From the NCBI GenBank assembly GCA_021432635.1, contig MU270049.1, positions 122,218-186,217 on the forward strand: DNA of 64,000 nt. Direction: 5' to 3'. Numbering within the stretch: position 1 is the stretch's first letter; the number at the start of each line of letters is the position of its first letter. A model generated the notes under the pieces. That model was given only the letters and a program-made list of their open reading frames with translations, was not told where the DNA came from and did not search any database. The stretch comes from Thozetella sp. PMI_491 (taxonomy: Eukaryota; Ascomycota; Sordariomycetes; Chaetosphaeriales; Chaetosphaeriaceae). Position numbers and translations under genes: made by a program. Positions 35,960 to 45,605 of the stretch are shown here, one piece after another.

Positions 35960-36489
35960 CTTTGCGTTCGTGCCTTGAGAACCGTCTCAATCGCTGGTTA
36001 GGGAAAAGGAACGAACGAAAGACCAGTGCCGCGTCCTCGAAGCGCGTCCTGGGTGTGCTGTGCTATGTAAAGACGATTTTTGTTGTTTAGGCCCGCGCTC
36101 AAAGCAACTGGAAGCGCAAATCGAAGGAGCACGGGCCAGGAGTTATCGATAAGGCTGCGCTCTAAGTGCAAACCACTGGCATCATCACTATTACCTAAGG
36201 CAACTTAACCTTAGCTCCCTTAGGTACTGTACCTAGCCCTTGGCCAATTGCTTCTGCTTCCTGCTATCTCTTGCTACGAGCCAACTCGCCTCCTTCAAAT
36301 CTCGAGGCGATAGAGGTGATTCTGTCAACCAGAGATACGGTGCTATTGCCAATATAGACTTTTTCTTCCAGTTTCTGCGCTTCAGCATCGCGTGGTTCTA
36401 AGCTTATCGCTGTGGTTACACGACAGGGCCACGTCTCGGGGCACAGCCTAGCGCTCCCGGCAGGCCAAAGTCGACGTCTCGAGGGGGGT
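35960..36489. other. Intergenic, FGGY kinase 3' end to NIC96 promoter
   Basis: Holds the NIC96 promoter with the 15-bp palindrome at 36221-36235. No gene seen. Confidence 0.55.
36221..36235. promoter_or_regulatory. 15-bp palindrome TAGGTACTGTACCTA, copy 1
   Basis: Seven-base perfect arms around a single T, about 260 bp upstream of the NIC96 start. An identical copy lies at 39764-39778 upstream of the SMN gene. Either a dimer-binding site or a dispersed intergenic word. Confidence 0.4.
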
Positions 36490-38408
36490 TCAGCTCGCTT
36501 CGAGGGATGACCCCTTGAGCGCATCGTCAACCTTCTTCCGGTACTCCTGCTGGGTACGGCACTGCTCTAGGAAGATTTCGTACTTCACATCCAGCAACTT
36601 TTTCTCTTCCCGGTCCCGGCGCGACCTAACCACCTTTCCAGGCTTGCTCATCCGGTCCATAATGTCCCAGAGCGGTTCAGTCTTTCCATCCTTGTCAGCG
36701 CTGGCTGCTTTGACCCCTAGCATAGCAGCTCCATGGACTACCGCGGCGTGGATGTACTTGGGAATAAGCACCGGCACGTCGCAAGCGGTCGCGATCAGAT
36801 CCATCAGGATGCCATTCTGACATTGACTGCCTGACATGAAAATGCTGTTGATGGTGTGGCCTGCACTGTTCATTGTCTCGATAATTTGCCTCGTTTGCAG
36901 CGCAATGAATTCGAGAGTTGAGTAGTACAGGAGCGCCATACCGTCCTTAGTCTTGTCACTGCTCATGCCGATGACGGCCCCTCTCATGTTTGGATCGGCG
37001 ATCGGCGACCGGTTACCCCAGAGGTCGCCGTAGAAGAAATAGTGACGCACCAGGTACGAGATAGACGGGGCGTTGTTCTTCTCAGCTAAACTTCGCAGAT
37101 GCTCATTCAGGAAGTCAAAAATGTTCTTCCCGGCCGCCTGCGTCTCCTTGATGGTGCTGTCGTATGCAGGATGCGTCTCTAGGATGTACTTGATCAACTC
37201 GCCCGTAGCAGACTGACCGCCCTCGGCCATCCAGAAACCGGGAATGAGGACATCTCTGTAAGGCCCCCAGATGCCATTCACAAAGACGGCTTCTCTGGAC
37301 ATGGCAAGATGGCAGGTCGAGGTACCGGCCACGGCAGCTAGCCGTGTGAAAGCTTGCGAGACATCGTTCGGGGCAGCCGAATCGTCCAAGTGCCCTGCGC
37401 TGAGGTTGACTTTAGCGCCCACGGTCCCAATCCAGCCGGCGTAGGCGTCGATGACGCCACTGCCGACCGGCACCCCGGCAGGAAGGCCGAGGCTGTTGGC
37501 AGCCTTTTCAGACAGTCCTCCCACTAGCTCACCAGCGCTCAAGTACGAGCCGTTCTATCGAGGTATTAGCAAGAGCTCTCAACAACGCAGATACCGCTCA
37601 CCACGTTGTTGACACCCCCCATACGCTTGAAATCGTCCTTGACTAGGTCGCCAAGACCGATGGAGTGATAAAAGTCCTCCTGCCAGCCCTTCACGCTCCC
37701 GTCAACCCCCACCGGCACGAACCCCTGCTTGCACACGGTGCTGCAGAAACTTCTGGTCTCGTTTCCGGTAGCAATATGCGTCAGGGCGTCTGCCAAGTCG
37801 TAGAACTTGCAGCGGTCAAAAAGGTCTGGTGGCATGTTCCTTTTGAGCCAGAGAACTTTGGGGATCTCCATCTCAACGCTCATGGTGCCTCCAACATAGC
37901 GAAGGAGGTTGTGCTTCGTAGCATTGATCTCTTCCGTCTCCGCTAGGGGACGATGGTCTAGCCAGAGGATAACGTTACGATCGTTGCCATCGTTATTGAA
38001 ATCTGGACCGGTTACCGGGACCGGCTCATCGGTGTCATGAGCAAACACGGCCAAGGAACAGGTTGCATCGAACCCGATTCCTTTCACCGATGTTGGATCA
38101 GCCTTGGACTCGGCAAGCACCTGCTTCACACAGAAGCAAATGGCATCCCATATGTCGGTAGTAGATTGCTCCTGAGGAACGGGCTATTAGCAGTGTCTAC
38201 CCCTGACGAAGAAAGGGGGTTATACGTAGTGTGTACCGCCGTACACATTGGGTTGCCAGAGCTTGATGTCTTTGGAGGCGAGAGCTTTGATCTCACCGGT
38301 AATGTCGATGAGGCAGGCCCGTGCCGACCCAGTCCCGACGTCTATGCCAATGTAGTGGGCCTGGTGAAGAATGAGCTTCCCATCGTGGGTAGCATGTGCA
38401 GCACCGTC
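36490..38408 (-). CDS. FGGY-family carbohydrate kinase (D-ribulokinase type)
   Basis: Exons on the minus strand: 38408-38226, 38171-37602, 37554-36490, giving about 606 residues. FGGY kinases phosphorylate sugars with ATP. The N-terminal ATPase motif is HYIGIDVGTGSARACLID, followed by VKGIGFDATCSLAVF and NVILWLDHRPLAE. The C-terminal lobe has GSQCQNGILMDLIATACDVPV and HAAVVHGAAMLG. The arrangement matches the eukaryotic FGGY/YDR109C group that acts on D-ribulose or D-ribulose-like substrates; substrate not proven. The first exon is open upstream only to an in-frame TGA, with no in-frame ATG. I propose the ATG at 38489-38487 followed at once by an intron (GTGTGC..., branch GCTAAC, acceptor at 38409-38410). 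That start is tentative; the rest is secure. Confidence 0.85.
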
Positions 38409-39870
38409 CTCTCACTTCTGCTCGGCGCAGGCCCCCCCGTTAGCCCAGGATCGTCACGACGGAACGCGGCACGGCTGGACGCACACCATATTCTCTTATT
38501 CAAGGGCCGAGAACAGGAAGGCTTATAAAGGGGCAAAAAGAGAAAGAAAAAAAATCCTCCGAAATATCCGCCGGTTTGTTTTAATGCCAAACGACTCGTG
38601 AGAGGCTTGCTGTTGGCGGGATGAGACTCACAGTTGAGCGTCTCGAACGCAGGAAGCTTGGAAGCTCAGCAGCTTGTGTGACGCCCTCGTCCGAGGACGG
38701 GGATGACGCACGAGGGGCGACTGAGCTCCACCCCCGCTATGGTTCCCCTCAACCATTTGGCCGGAGCGGAGAGGCGGGCAAACCGATGGGGGACAAGAGG
38801 GGGTTTAGATAAGAGTGCCGATGCCAACGAGTAGCAAATTGCACCGTGAACTGCTGTGTAGGCTGACGCTGATCGTTCACAGAAGAGGAGAGATCGCGCC
38901 ATTGCATTGCTAACCACCGCCCCTCATGGGGTACATGTGAGAAGCTTCTTGCTTGCCTTGTTTGCTTGCTTGCTTCCCTGGTTGCCCCAGGTCGAAGTGG
39001 GCCAAGCTTGCCAAGGTGCACAGTTCTCCAGCAGGCCGTGGCGGCTCGGCCGGATCCCATGATAGCGAGAAGCCGAACGCAGTTGCTGGCGATCAGCGTG
39101 ATCGTCGAGAATCCCGCGGGTTAAATACCTCGGGGTCGGCCATTTCCCAATGCCTGGCTGTGGTAGACCCAACGAAGGCATTGTTGATCATCATGTTCTA
39201 GAGAGACCCGTGACTCCGATTTATGGCTTAGAACGCCGAGACTAGATGAGCACACGCGCCGTGTCTTCTCGGGGCCGTGCCGGTCGGGACACTACCAGTC
39301 CGCGTAGAGTCCGCGTAGAGCCGAGAGACACAGTGCACTTTGGCTCACCGTTACACTACCAACCTATAGCTTCCGCTCCGGATTTCGCTCGGCCGCTTAC
39401 CCGTAAGAACGAACTCGGAAGCTTCTAACGGCACCGATTCCGAGACAAAGCTTGGCGGTGATTGCAGGCCGGATCGGTGTGTGGATTAGGACCAATGTGT
39501 AACAACAACGCGGGGAGCCTGGATGATTTCTGGGTAGCCTCCGGACCTACAGAGAATTGGAGTTGTTTATTTAGCGTTTGCGAAATTGAGAGGCTTCCGT
39601 GACTTGGCTCTGGAGCTGTGGGTGGAAGCACCTGTTTTTGCAGTGGCCAGGTGATCGCAGGAGGCAAGGTGGGCTGGAAAGGGCAATAGCTGCGGTGGGC
39701 GCGGCGAATTCGCCCCTCCCCCCCGCGGTTGCCCACCCGCCTTAATTCGTAGGGACTGTACTTTAGGTACTGTACCTAACTAAGGTCTGGGGGTGAACAT
39801 CAGCATCGGTCGCCGCAAATTTCTTCACAGCAAAAGGCATTCTGCGATCATCGGGTACTCTGGGGCCAAG
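38409..39870. other. Divergent promoter region, FGGY kinase / SMN
   Basis: Contains the probable first coding ATG of the kinase (38487-38489), a second copy of the 15-bp palindrome (39764-39778) and a short direct repeat, gtccgcgtaga, at about 39298-39320. No other gene recognised. Confidence 0.5.
39764..39778. promoter_or_regulatory. 15-bp palindrome TAGGTACTGTACCTA, copy 2
   Basis: Identical to the copy at 36221-36235, about 95 bp upstream of the SMN start codon. Confidence 0.4.
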
Positions 39871-40767
39871 ATGGCGTCGGATGCGGGCGAATTCACGCAT
39901 GAAGAAATCTGGGATGACTCGGCCCTGGTTAATTCGTGGAATCAAGCGCTAGACGAGTACAAGGCAGGCCGCCCTTCGCCTCCACGATGATATTCATTGC
40001 AGGCACATCGTGGCTAACCCTAGCCTCCAGAAATACCACAGCGTCCACGCCAAAGGAGGTTCGGTCGACGACATCCTAGCCCAGCAGCCAGCGTGCGCCC
40101 CTCTGCTTCCCTGGAACACGCAGGAGCGACGTGCAGTGTACTGACATGGGTCTTAATTGATTACAGGGCACAACCTCCGGCTGGCGCGCGTGAGACGGGC
40201 CAGGACGGTGTCGTGTCTGGCGTCGCCGCCGAGGACGAGGTAGTGGCGGTGGAGGGCGCGGTGAACCACGAAACATTGCCGAGGGGCCATACTGCACCGC
40301 AGGTAAATCACACACCCGGCCGGGGAGGGGGGGGGCTCTCTACCCCAGAGGAAAATCCAGAAGATCTCGGTCTTGGCATGAAACGTTTCGGTCCCTCCCT
40401 CCTGCTCGTCATTGCTAATTGAATCGTTCCCAAGATGCAGTTTGATTCAGGGACGGCGCTGGGGGGTGCGGGGCAGACCGCTGGAGAAGGGGTCGCTTTC
40501 GGCGGCCCGCAGCTGCTACTATCAAATGGTATGTGTCCTGTCATCTGGGTTCGCGATGCACCACCCACTTGGATGAGAAGCGACAATGCGACGGTGTTCT
40601 TCGGTTGCTGCGGGACGCCACTGAACGGCTAGACTGACTCGCTTAATTCTTCTCCAGTCGAGGACGATGAGTTGAAGAAGCTGCTCATGTCTTGGTACTG
40701 GGCTGGTTACTACACGGCCACCTACCAAGCCAAACAGAAGCAATCGCTGCAGAATGGACAGGAGTAG
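39871..40767 (+). CDS. smn1: Survival motor neuron (SMN) homologue
   Basis: Five exons: 39871-39963, 40031-40092, 40167-40302, 40435-40528, 40658-40767, giving 164 residues (the fission yeast protein is 152). The N-terminal Gemin2-binding helix is present (EEIWDDSALVNSWNQALDEYKKYHS). The C-terminal YG-box oligomerisation helix is LKKLLMSWYWAGYYTATY. The middle is low-complexity and there is no Tudor domain, as in yeast-type SMN. The protein nucleates the complex that loads Sm rings on spliceosomal snRNAs. The first intron needs a GC donor (AAG/GCAGGC) to join EYK to KYHS; no GT donor gives this frame. Recognisable only after splicing, since each exon is short. Confidence 0.9.
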
Positions 40768-43145
40768 TGGAGCACCGAGATCGAGGTAGCACACCTTCGA
40801 TGCCCTGTTGCTGGTCAACACTAAAATGAGCCGCGCAGGATGTCTGTTTCCAGGTACTAGTCAGTAGGCACTAGGCGCCTGTGGCAGGCAGAGATAACGG
40901 GAACGACCCTAGGTCAGAAAAGAAGGTTCAGGAGGCTGAGCTCGGATGCAGGACGGCTAGCGGGGAGGGCATGCAAGGCTATCGTTAGATCGGCGTGTAA
41001 GCGAGGATTCTGCGACAGCATTCGTTCCATCGTCCGAAAGACCACCGCGGCATGGCCTAGTTCCTTGTCTGAAGTTGGCAACCAGCTTGACGCAGGGCAG
41101 GGGGAACGGATTAACTAGGCAATTTTTTCTTCGGCGGAATAAGACAGATGGACGCAGCTCCCCGTTCCCTGTTGCTCCCGACCCCATCTGAACTATCGGC
41201 CAACCAGCAGGCTGACTGTCCGCCTGTCATCTCGAGAGCCTTGGGATGCTAGGGTGGCACAGGTACACGGATGCCAAGGGTACGCGACATCGGCAGCCGC
41301 CTCCTGCAACAATCTGAGGTCTCTGCAAGCCACGAGTGACATAGACGTTTCACGACTCCTGCCTGCGTGAGCCCTCGCACCCGTCTACCTGCCCTTGGTT
41401 TGTTTCTTGATCTAAACGCGCGACCACAAGCTAGGGAGAGGGAAAGGGGGGGGGGGGGGGGGGTTGACCGGTCACTCGTCTAAAGGTTTCAACGGTGCGA
41501 CGTTGATGCTATGCCTCGCACACAAAGCGGCTGGCATATATCTCTTTTCCTATCCGCATGTCGTGTACTACAGCAGGAATGGGAGAAAAAAGCCCCCCGA
41601 CAGCGTATACAAAGTCGGCGACGAGAGCCTCCAATAATGCAATGCTTATTCTCATTAGGCTGCGTTCAGGCGGAGCCCAGCAACCGGTAGTTGGGCTTTT
41701 GAGTTATGGATACCACCGTATGTGCAGTAATTAGGATGAGGGCTGTCTCCTGAACACTCCGGACGGGCGCGGGGTCCCCTGGGCCATTGTGAGACGAAAG
41801 AGGGTCCATCCGTGGTGGAAATACCTGGGGATCGAGCCGCATTGAGAGTTGGAGTGACATTCAGAGAAAAAAGTCAGGCCACTTCAGGGACCCCAAGCTC
41901 GAAGCGGAGCGCTCGACCGCCCCAAGTCCTGCGCACGGCATCAACGGTCTAGCTTCCAGCGCCGACCGTCTTGGCCGCCTTTTCGAAGGCGCCCCCTTCC
42001 CGTTCTCCTTCGAGCTCTGCTACGCACTTAGATGCACTGGGTGCACACGTCGCACCTCCATCTCCGTTTTGTCAGTCGCGAGGCAAACGGTGGCTGTCGG
42101 CCAGACCGTTTCAGTTGATGTAGCCGCCCGCCTCTGAATAGCAAGCTCTCATTATTCGCGGCTTCCATCGCGCCCGCGCTGGGGACTGGGAGGAGACCCC
42201 TGATCATGTGTCTTTCAATTTTAGCTATCCGGGCGGGGCTCCAGGGCAGGCCGCTCAATAATCAAGCTCCCTTCACGGTCGTGCTTCTTGGGGCAAATTG
42301 CAAGATGCCGGGTGCATTGCCCCAGTGAATAAGGACTGAGCTGGGAGACGGAGATGGTCTGCTGGCTACCATGGAGCCCTCCCTACTACCTACTCCACCT
42401 GGCAAAGCTTGAGGCGGGCAATGTCATTTCGGCTCGAGGTGTTTTCCGTGCCTGCTGGTAGGGGCCTACCCGGCAGCGTCTGAGCGGTCCCTCCTCCTAG
42501 CGAGATGCCAAACACAATTCGAGACGGTTGTGTCACAGCCCAGACTCCTGCGCCTGCACACGCCCCCGGCGGGGAGAGGGGGGGGGCCCACACGCCCCGA
42601 CCTCCCTCCCCTGTCGGAGCCAAGACTTGGAACCAGAGGTCCATCTCAACCCTGTCCGAACTCTTGGGATGGCAATTGGCAGCTGAGAGGGCCCCTTGCC
42701 CGTTGACTGGAGCTTATTCGGACGGCCTGCTCGCCGAGCGCAGTGGGCCCGCAACACTACTAGGGTACGATGGCAATTCTTCTGTTTCGAGACGAGCTCC
42801 TTGGCCGGGATGCCGAGACCATGGCTCGGATGCGGGCGATCGATCATCATGCTCGATATAAGCCAAGCGAAGCCCACCAGCAGCGTTCCAGTTTCCTTTC
42901 TTCCCTTCATCCCTTTCTTGTACGTCGTGATCAAGTGTAGTACACTCTTTTTTTTTTTCCCTTTCCACTAGCATTTCCGACACTTTCACTTCTCCACGAG
43001 CAGGCACTCGCTCTAAGCATCCCAGAAACAACCTTCACGCTTTCCTAAGTTGTGTTGTCTAGTACTCGAAACTATCTCACCGCGGCACCGAAGAGGCTCA
43101 ATTTTTTTCTGCACACCAAGGTCCAATCTTTAATATCTACACAAG
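40768..43145. other. Intergenic upstream of the cupredoxin gene
   Basis: 2.4 kb with no recognisable gene. It holds an 18-G homopolymer at 41446-41463 and a CT-rich leader before 43146. Confidence 0.5.
41446..41463. repeat. 18-G homopolymer
   Basis: Longest mononucleotide G run in the window. Potential G-quadruplex or assembly-length artefact. Confidence 0.85.
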
Positions 43146-44482
43146 ATGAAGTTCTCGGCAGCTTTGACGATGGCCATCGCCCCTGTGGCGCTCGCCAAGG
43201 CCGTTCACAACGTCTATCCGATCCGTCGGGATGGGCTCATCGCTCGGGAGGGAAACAGCAAGAACAGCAACAGCAACAACAATAAGAACAACAACAACAA
43301 CAAGGGGAGCAACGTGGGAAGCAACAGCATCTTGGTCAGCGAGGCAAACCTCGCTGCTGAGCAGGCTTTCCTCCTGGGTCAGGTCGTTGGGGCTTCGCAG
43401 GCTCAGAACGAGATCGCCCTGCTCCAGCAGGCTCTCCTTCTGTGGGTGAACGGCGGTGGATTGGGCACGGCGACGACAATCATCAATGTCCAGCCCGCTG
43501 CGACTCAAACCATCGTTGCCGGTGCTCCTGGCATTGCCGCCCCTCCCGCTGCTGGTGTCACCGCCGCTCCTGCTGCTGGAACCCCTCCTACTGGCACCAC
43601 GGGCGAGGGTGCGACTGGAACGGTCGCCGCCACTGGCACGACACACAGCGTTGATGTCGGAAAGGGTGGTCTGGCTTTCAGCCCCAACTCGCTCACGGCC
43701 GCGGTTGGCGACACCGTCATCTTCACCTTCTTCAATGCCAACCACACCGCCACCCAGTCCGCCTTTGACACCCCTTGCGACCCTCTTGCTGGCGGCATGG
43801 ACTCTGGATTCCAGCCCAACGCTAACGGCACCGTGAACCCGCCCCCGCAGGTCGCCATGCAGGTGCAGGTGGCCACTCCTCTCTGTACGTGAACACTGTT
43901 CCTGTTCCGCTTGTAAATCTCCCTTCATCCGGCAAGGCCGCTAACGCGTTATTCCTAGGGTTCTACTGCCGCCAGACCGGTCACTGCGGCAAGGGTATGG
44001 TCATGTCTATCAACCCCACTGCTGAGAAGACCCAGGCCATCTTCCAGTCCAAGGCCATCCAGCAGAAGGGCCAGGGCTCTGGTAGTGCTATCACTGGCAA
44101 CGGCGGTGCTGCTGCCGGCAATGGAACTGCTGCTGCCCCCCCGGCCGAGTCGTCCGCTGCTGCTGCTGTTGGTGGCGCTGCTTCGCTCACTGCCACCCTT
44201 GGTGGCGGCGCCGAAGCGACCAACACCCTCGCGTCCCCGGCCGCCACTGGTGCCGCTGGTGTTACCACGGGAACTGGTACCATTGGAACCAACGGAGAGT
44301 GCATCTGCGCCGTACAATGCATGGCTGGCTCGTTCGCCTCCAACCAGCAAGGCATCAACGCCTTCGGTGGTGTCCCTGGTAAGTCAACTTTGGCTTTCGT
44401 ACGGTTTCTCTCCCACTAATCAGCTCGGCTAACAGCCCTCTTTTAAGGTGCCATTCCTGCCAGCATGGCCATGACAATATAA
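43146..44482 (+). CDS. Secreted cupredoxin (blue-copper-like) protein
   Basis: Three exons: 43146-43884, 43959-44378, 44448-44482, giving 397 residues. A signal peptide (MKFSAALTMAIAPVALA) is followed by a dibasic YPIRR site suited to Kex2 cleavage. An Asn-rich tract, a helical block (SEANLAAEQAFLLGQVVGASQAQ) and a Pro/Ala/Thr linker precede the cupredoxin domain at about 165-270. That domain has HSVDVGKGGLAFSPNSLTA and GDTVIFTFFNANHTATQS. Likely type-1 copper ligands are His200, Cys250, His255 and Met260 (FYCRQTGHCGKGM). The tail is Ala/Gly/Ser-rich with a Cys cluster (ECICAVQCM) and no clear GPI signal. Probably an extracellular or wall-associated copper protein. Related fungal extracellular serine-rich proteins exist, but the role is unknown. 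Confidence 0.88.
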
Positions 44483-45215
44483 GTCGATGTGTCTGGTGGC
44501 ATGATGAGGTGACGACCTGCTCGGGGTTTCTGCGGAAGATACCAATTTTTGTAGATTTAAAATACTTCGCGCCTCGCTGATCTTGGGATGAGGACTGGGC
44601 CGCGCTTGGGGCTTTTTTCGAGGGCTAGACTCTTCTTTTTTTTTTTTTTTCCACACAACTTCCAGCATGAAGGCATATATGACTGGCTCGTATTTTTTTT
44701 CTGGGATGCAGACTTAATATCATGAATGAGTTAACTATCTGTGTTCCGGCTTTTCTACCGCGTGGGGCCGTTTCGGTGACTGGTAGATGCCTCGTAGTTT
44801 CCTGTTAGTAGTCTCAGGACTCGGTTGTTTAGTGGGGAATGTACTAAGAGAGGAAGCGAGTCGGTGAGAAGGTGGGAGGCATCACCAGATAGTATACTGC
44901 CCCCGCTAGGCCGAAGCATTTCCACTTGAAAAATGAGGACGAGGTCAAGAAGAGCATGGCCAGAGTGCAACGGGACGCACACAAGGGCGGACAAACAAGA
45001 GGAGACAGCTGTTGGGACGATCAATGGCTTAATGATGAATGCTTATTCTGCCATTGTGTCCACAAGGTACTCAATGTTTCCCACATGGTGTTCAAAGCAA
45101 CATGTCCGTTCTCGTGGACGCCGGCTACCCTCCCATAACACAGTCATTATTCGTTACTCGAGCTGCAGGTCATGGTCTGCCCACAAATGAGACGTCGCAC
45201 GCTCCGCCGGAAATG
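44483..45215. other. Convergent 3' region, cupredoxin / SERF genes
   Basis: 3' UTRs of two convergent genes with poly-T tracts near 44636-44652. No further gene. Confidence 0.55.
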
Positions 45216-45605
45216 TTAATTTTTCTTGTCGCCGCTCGACGATGCTGTCCCTGCTTTCTTGGCGTCGGCTGAACCGCGCAAGCCTGGTTAGCTCTTCGTG
45301 CCTCCGGTGAAGCAAGTTTAGAAGGGGAGGGTGGTCATGATGCATATCGCCGTACCAGCAGCCTGCTTCTCCCTCATCTTGGCGGCGACGGCCTCCTTGT
45401 CGCGCTGCATCTCGCTGCCCGTCTTTGTGTTCTTGTTTTTCTGGGAAGCGGCTCTCAGTCAGGTAGCTGTTCCTCTTGGACGGGGGTGGCGAGGCTTGCG
45501 ACGAGAGCGGGCAGCTTGTTGCTTCGTGTGTGGGCGGCTTACCTGGGAGGCTTGCTTCTTCAGATTCGCCTCGCGGGACTTTTCGCGCTGGTTTCCACGG
45601 GCCAT
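45216..45605 (-). CDS. SERF/4F5-family small basic protein
   Basis: Three exons on the minus strand: 45605-45543, 45440-45356, 45268-45216, giving 66 residues. The sequence begins MARGNQREKSREANLKKQ and continues ASQKNKNTKTGSEMQRDKEA, then VAAKMREKQAADAKKAG. This is the 4F5/SERF (small EDRK-rich factor) signature in full. SERF proteins are disordered, nucleic-acid- and amyloid-interacting factors; the exact role in fungi is unclear. All three exons are too short to stand out as open frames, and the model rests on family conservation plus consensus splice sites. CACGTG elements at 45708-45713 and 45918-45923 lie about 105 and 315 bp upstream. Confidence 0.92.

Noticed and set aside
43137-43928. 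263-codon frame antisense to the cupredoxin gene
   Set aside because: Low-complexity Ser/Arg/Gly product explained by the Ala/Pro/Thr-rich sense frame. The sense protein has a signal peptide and copper ligands.
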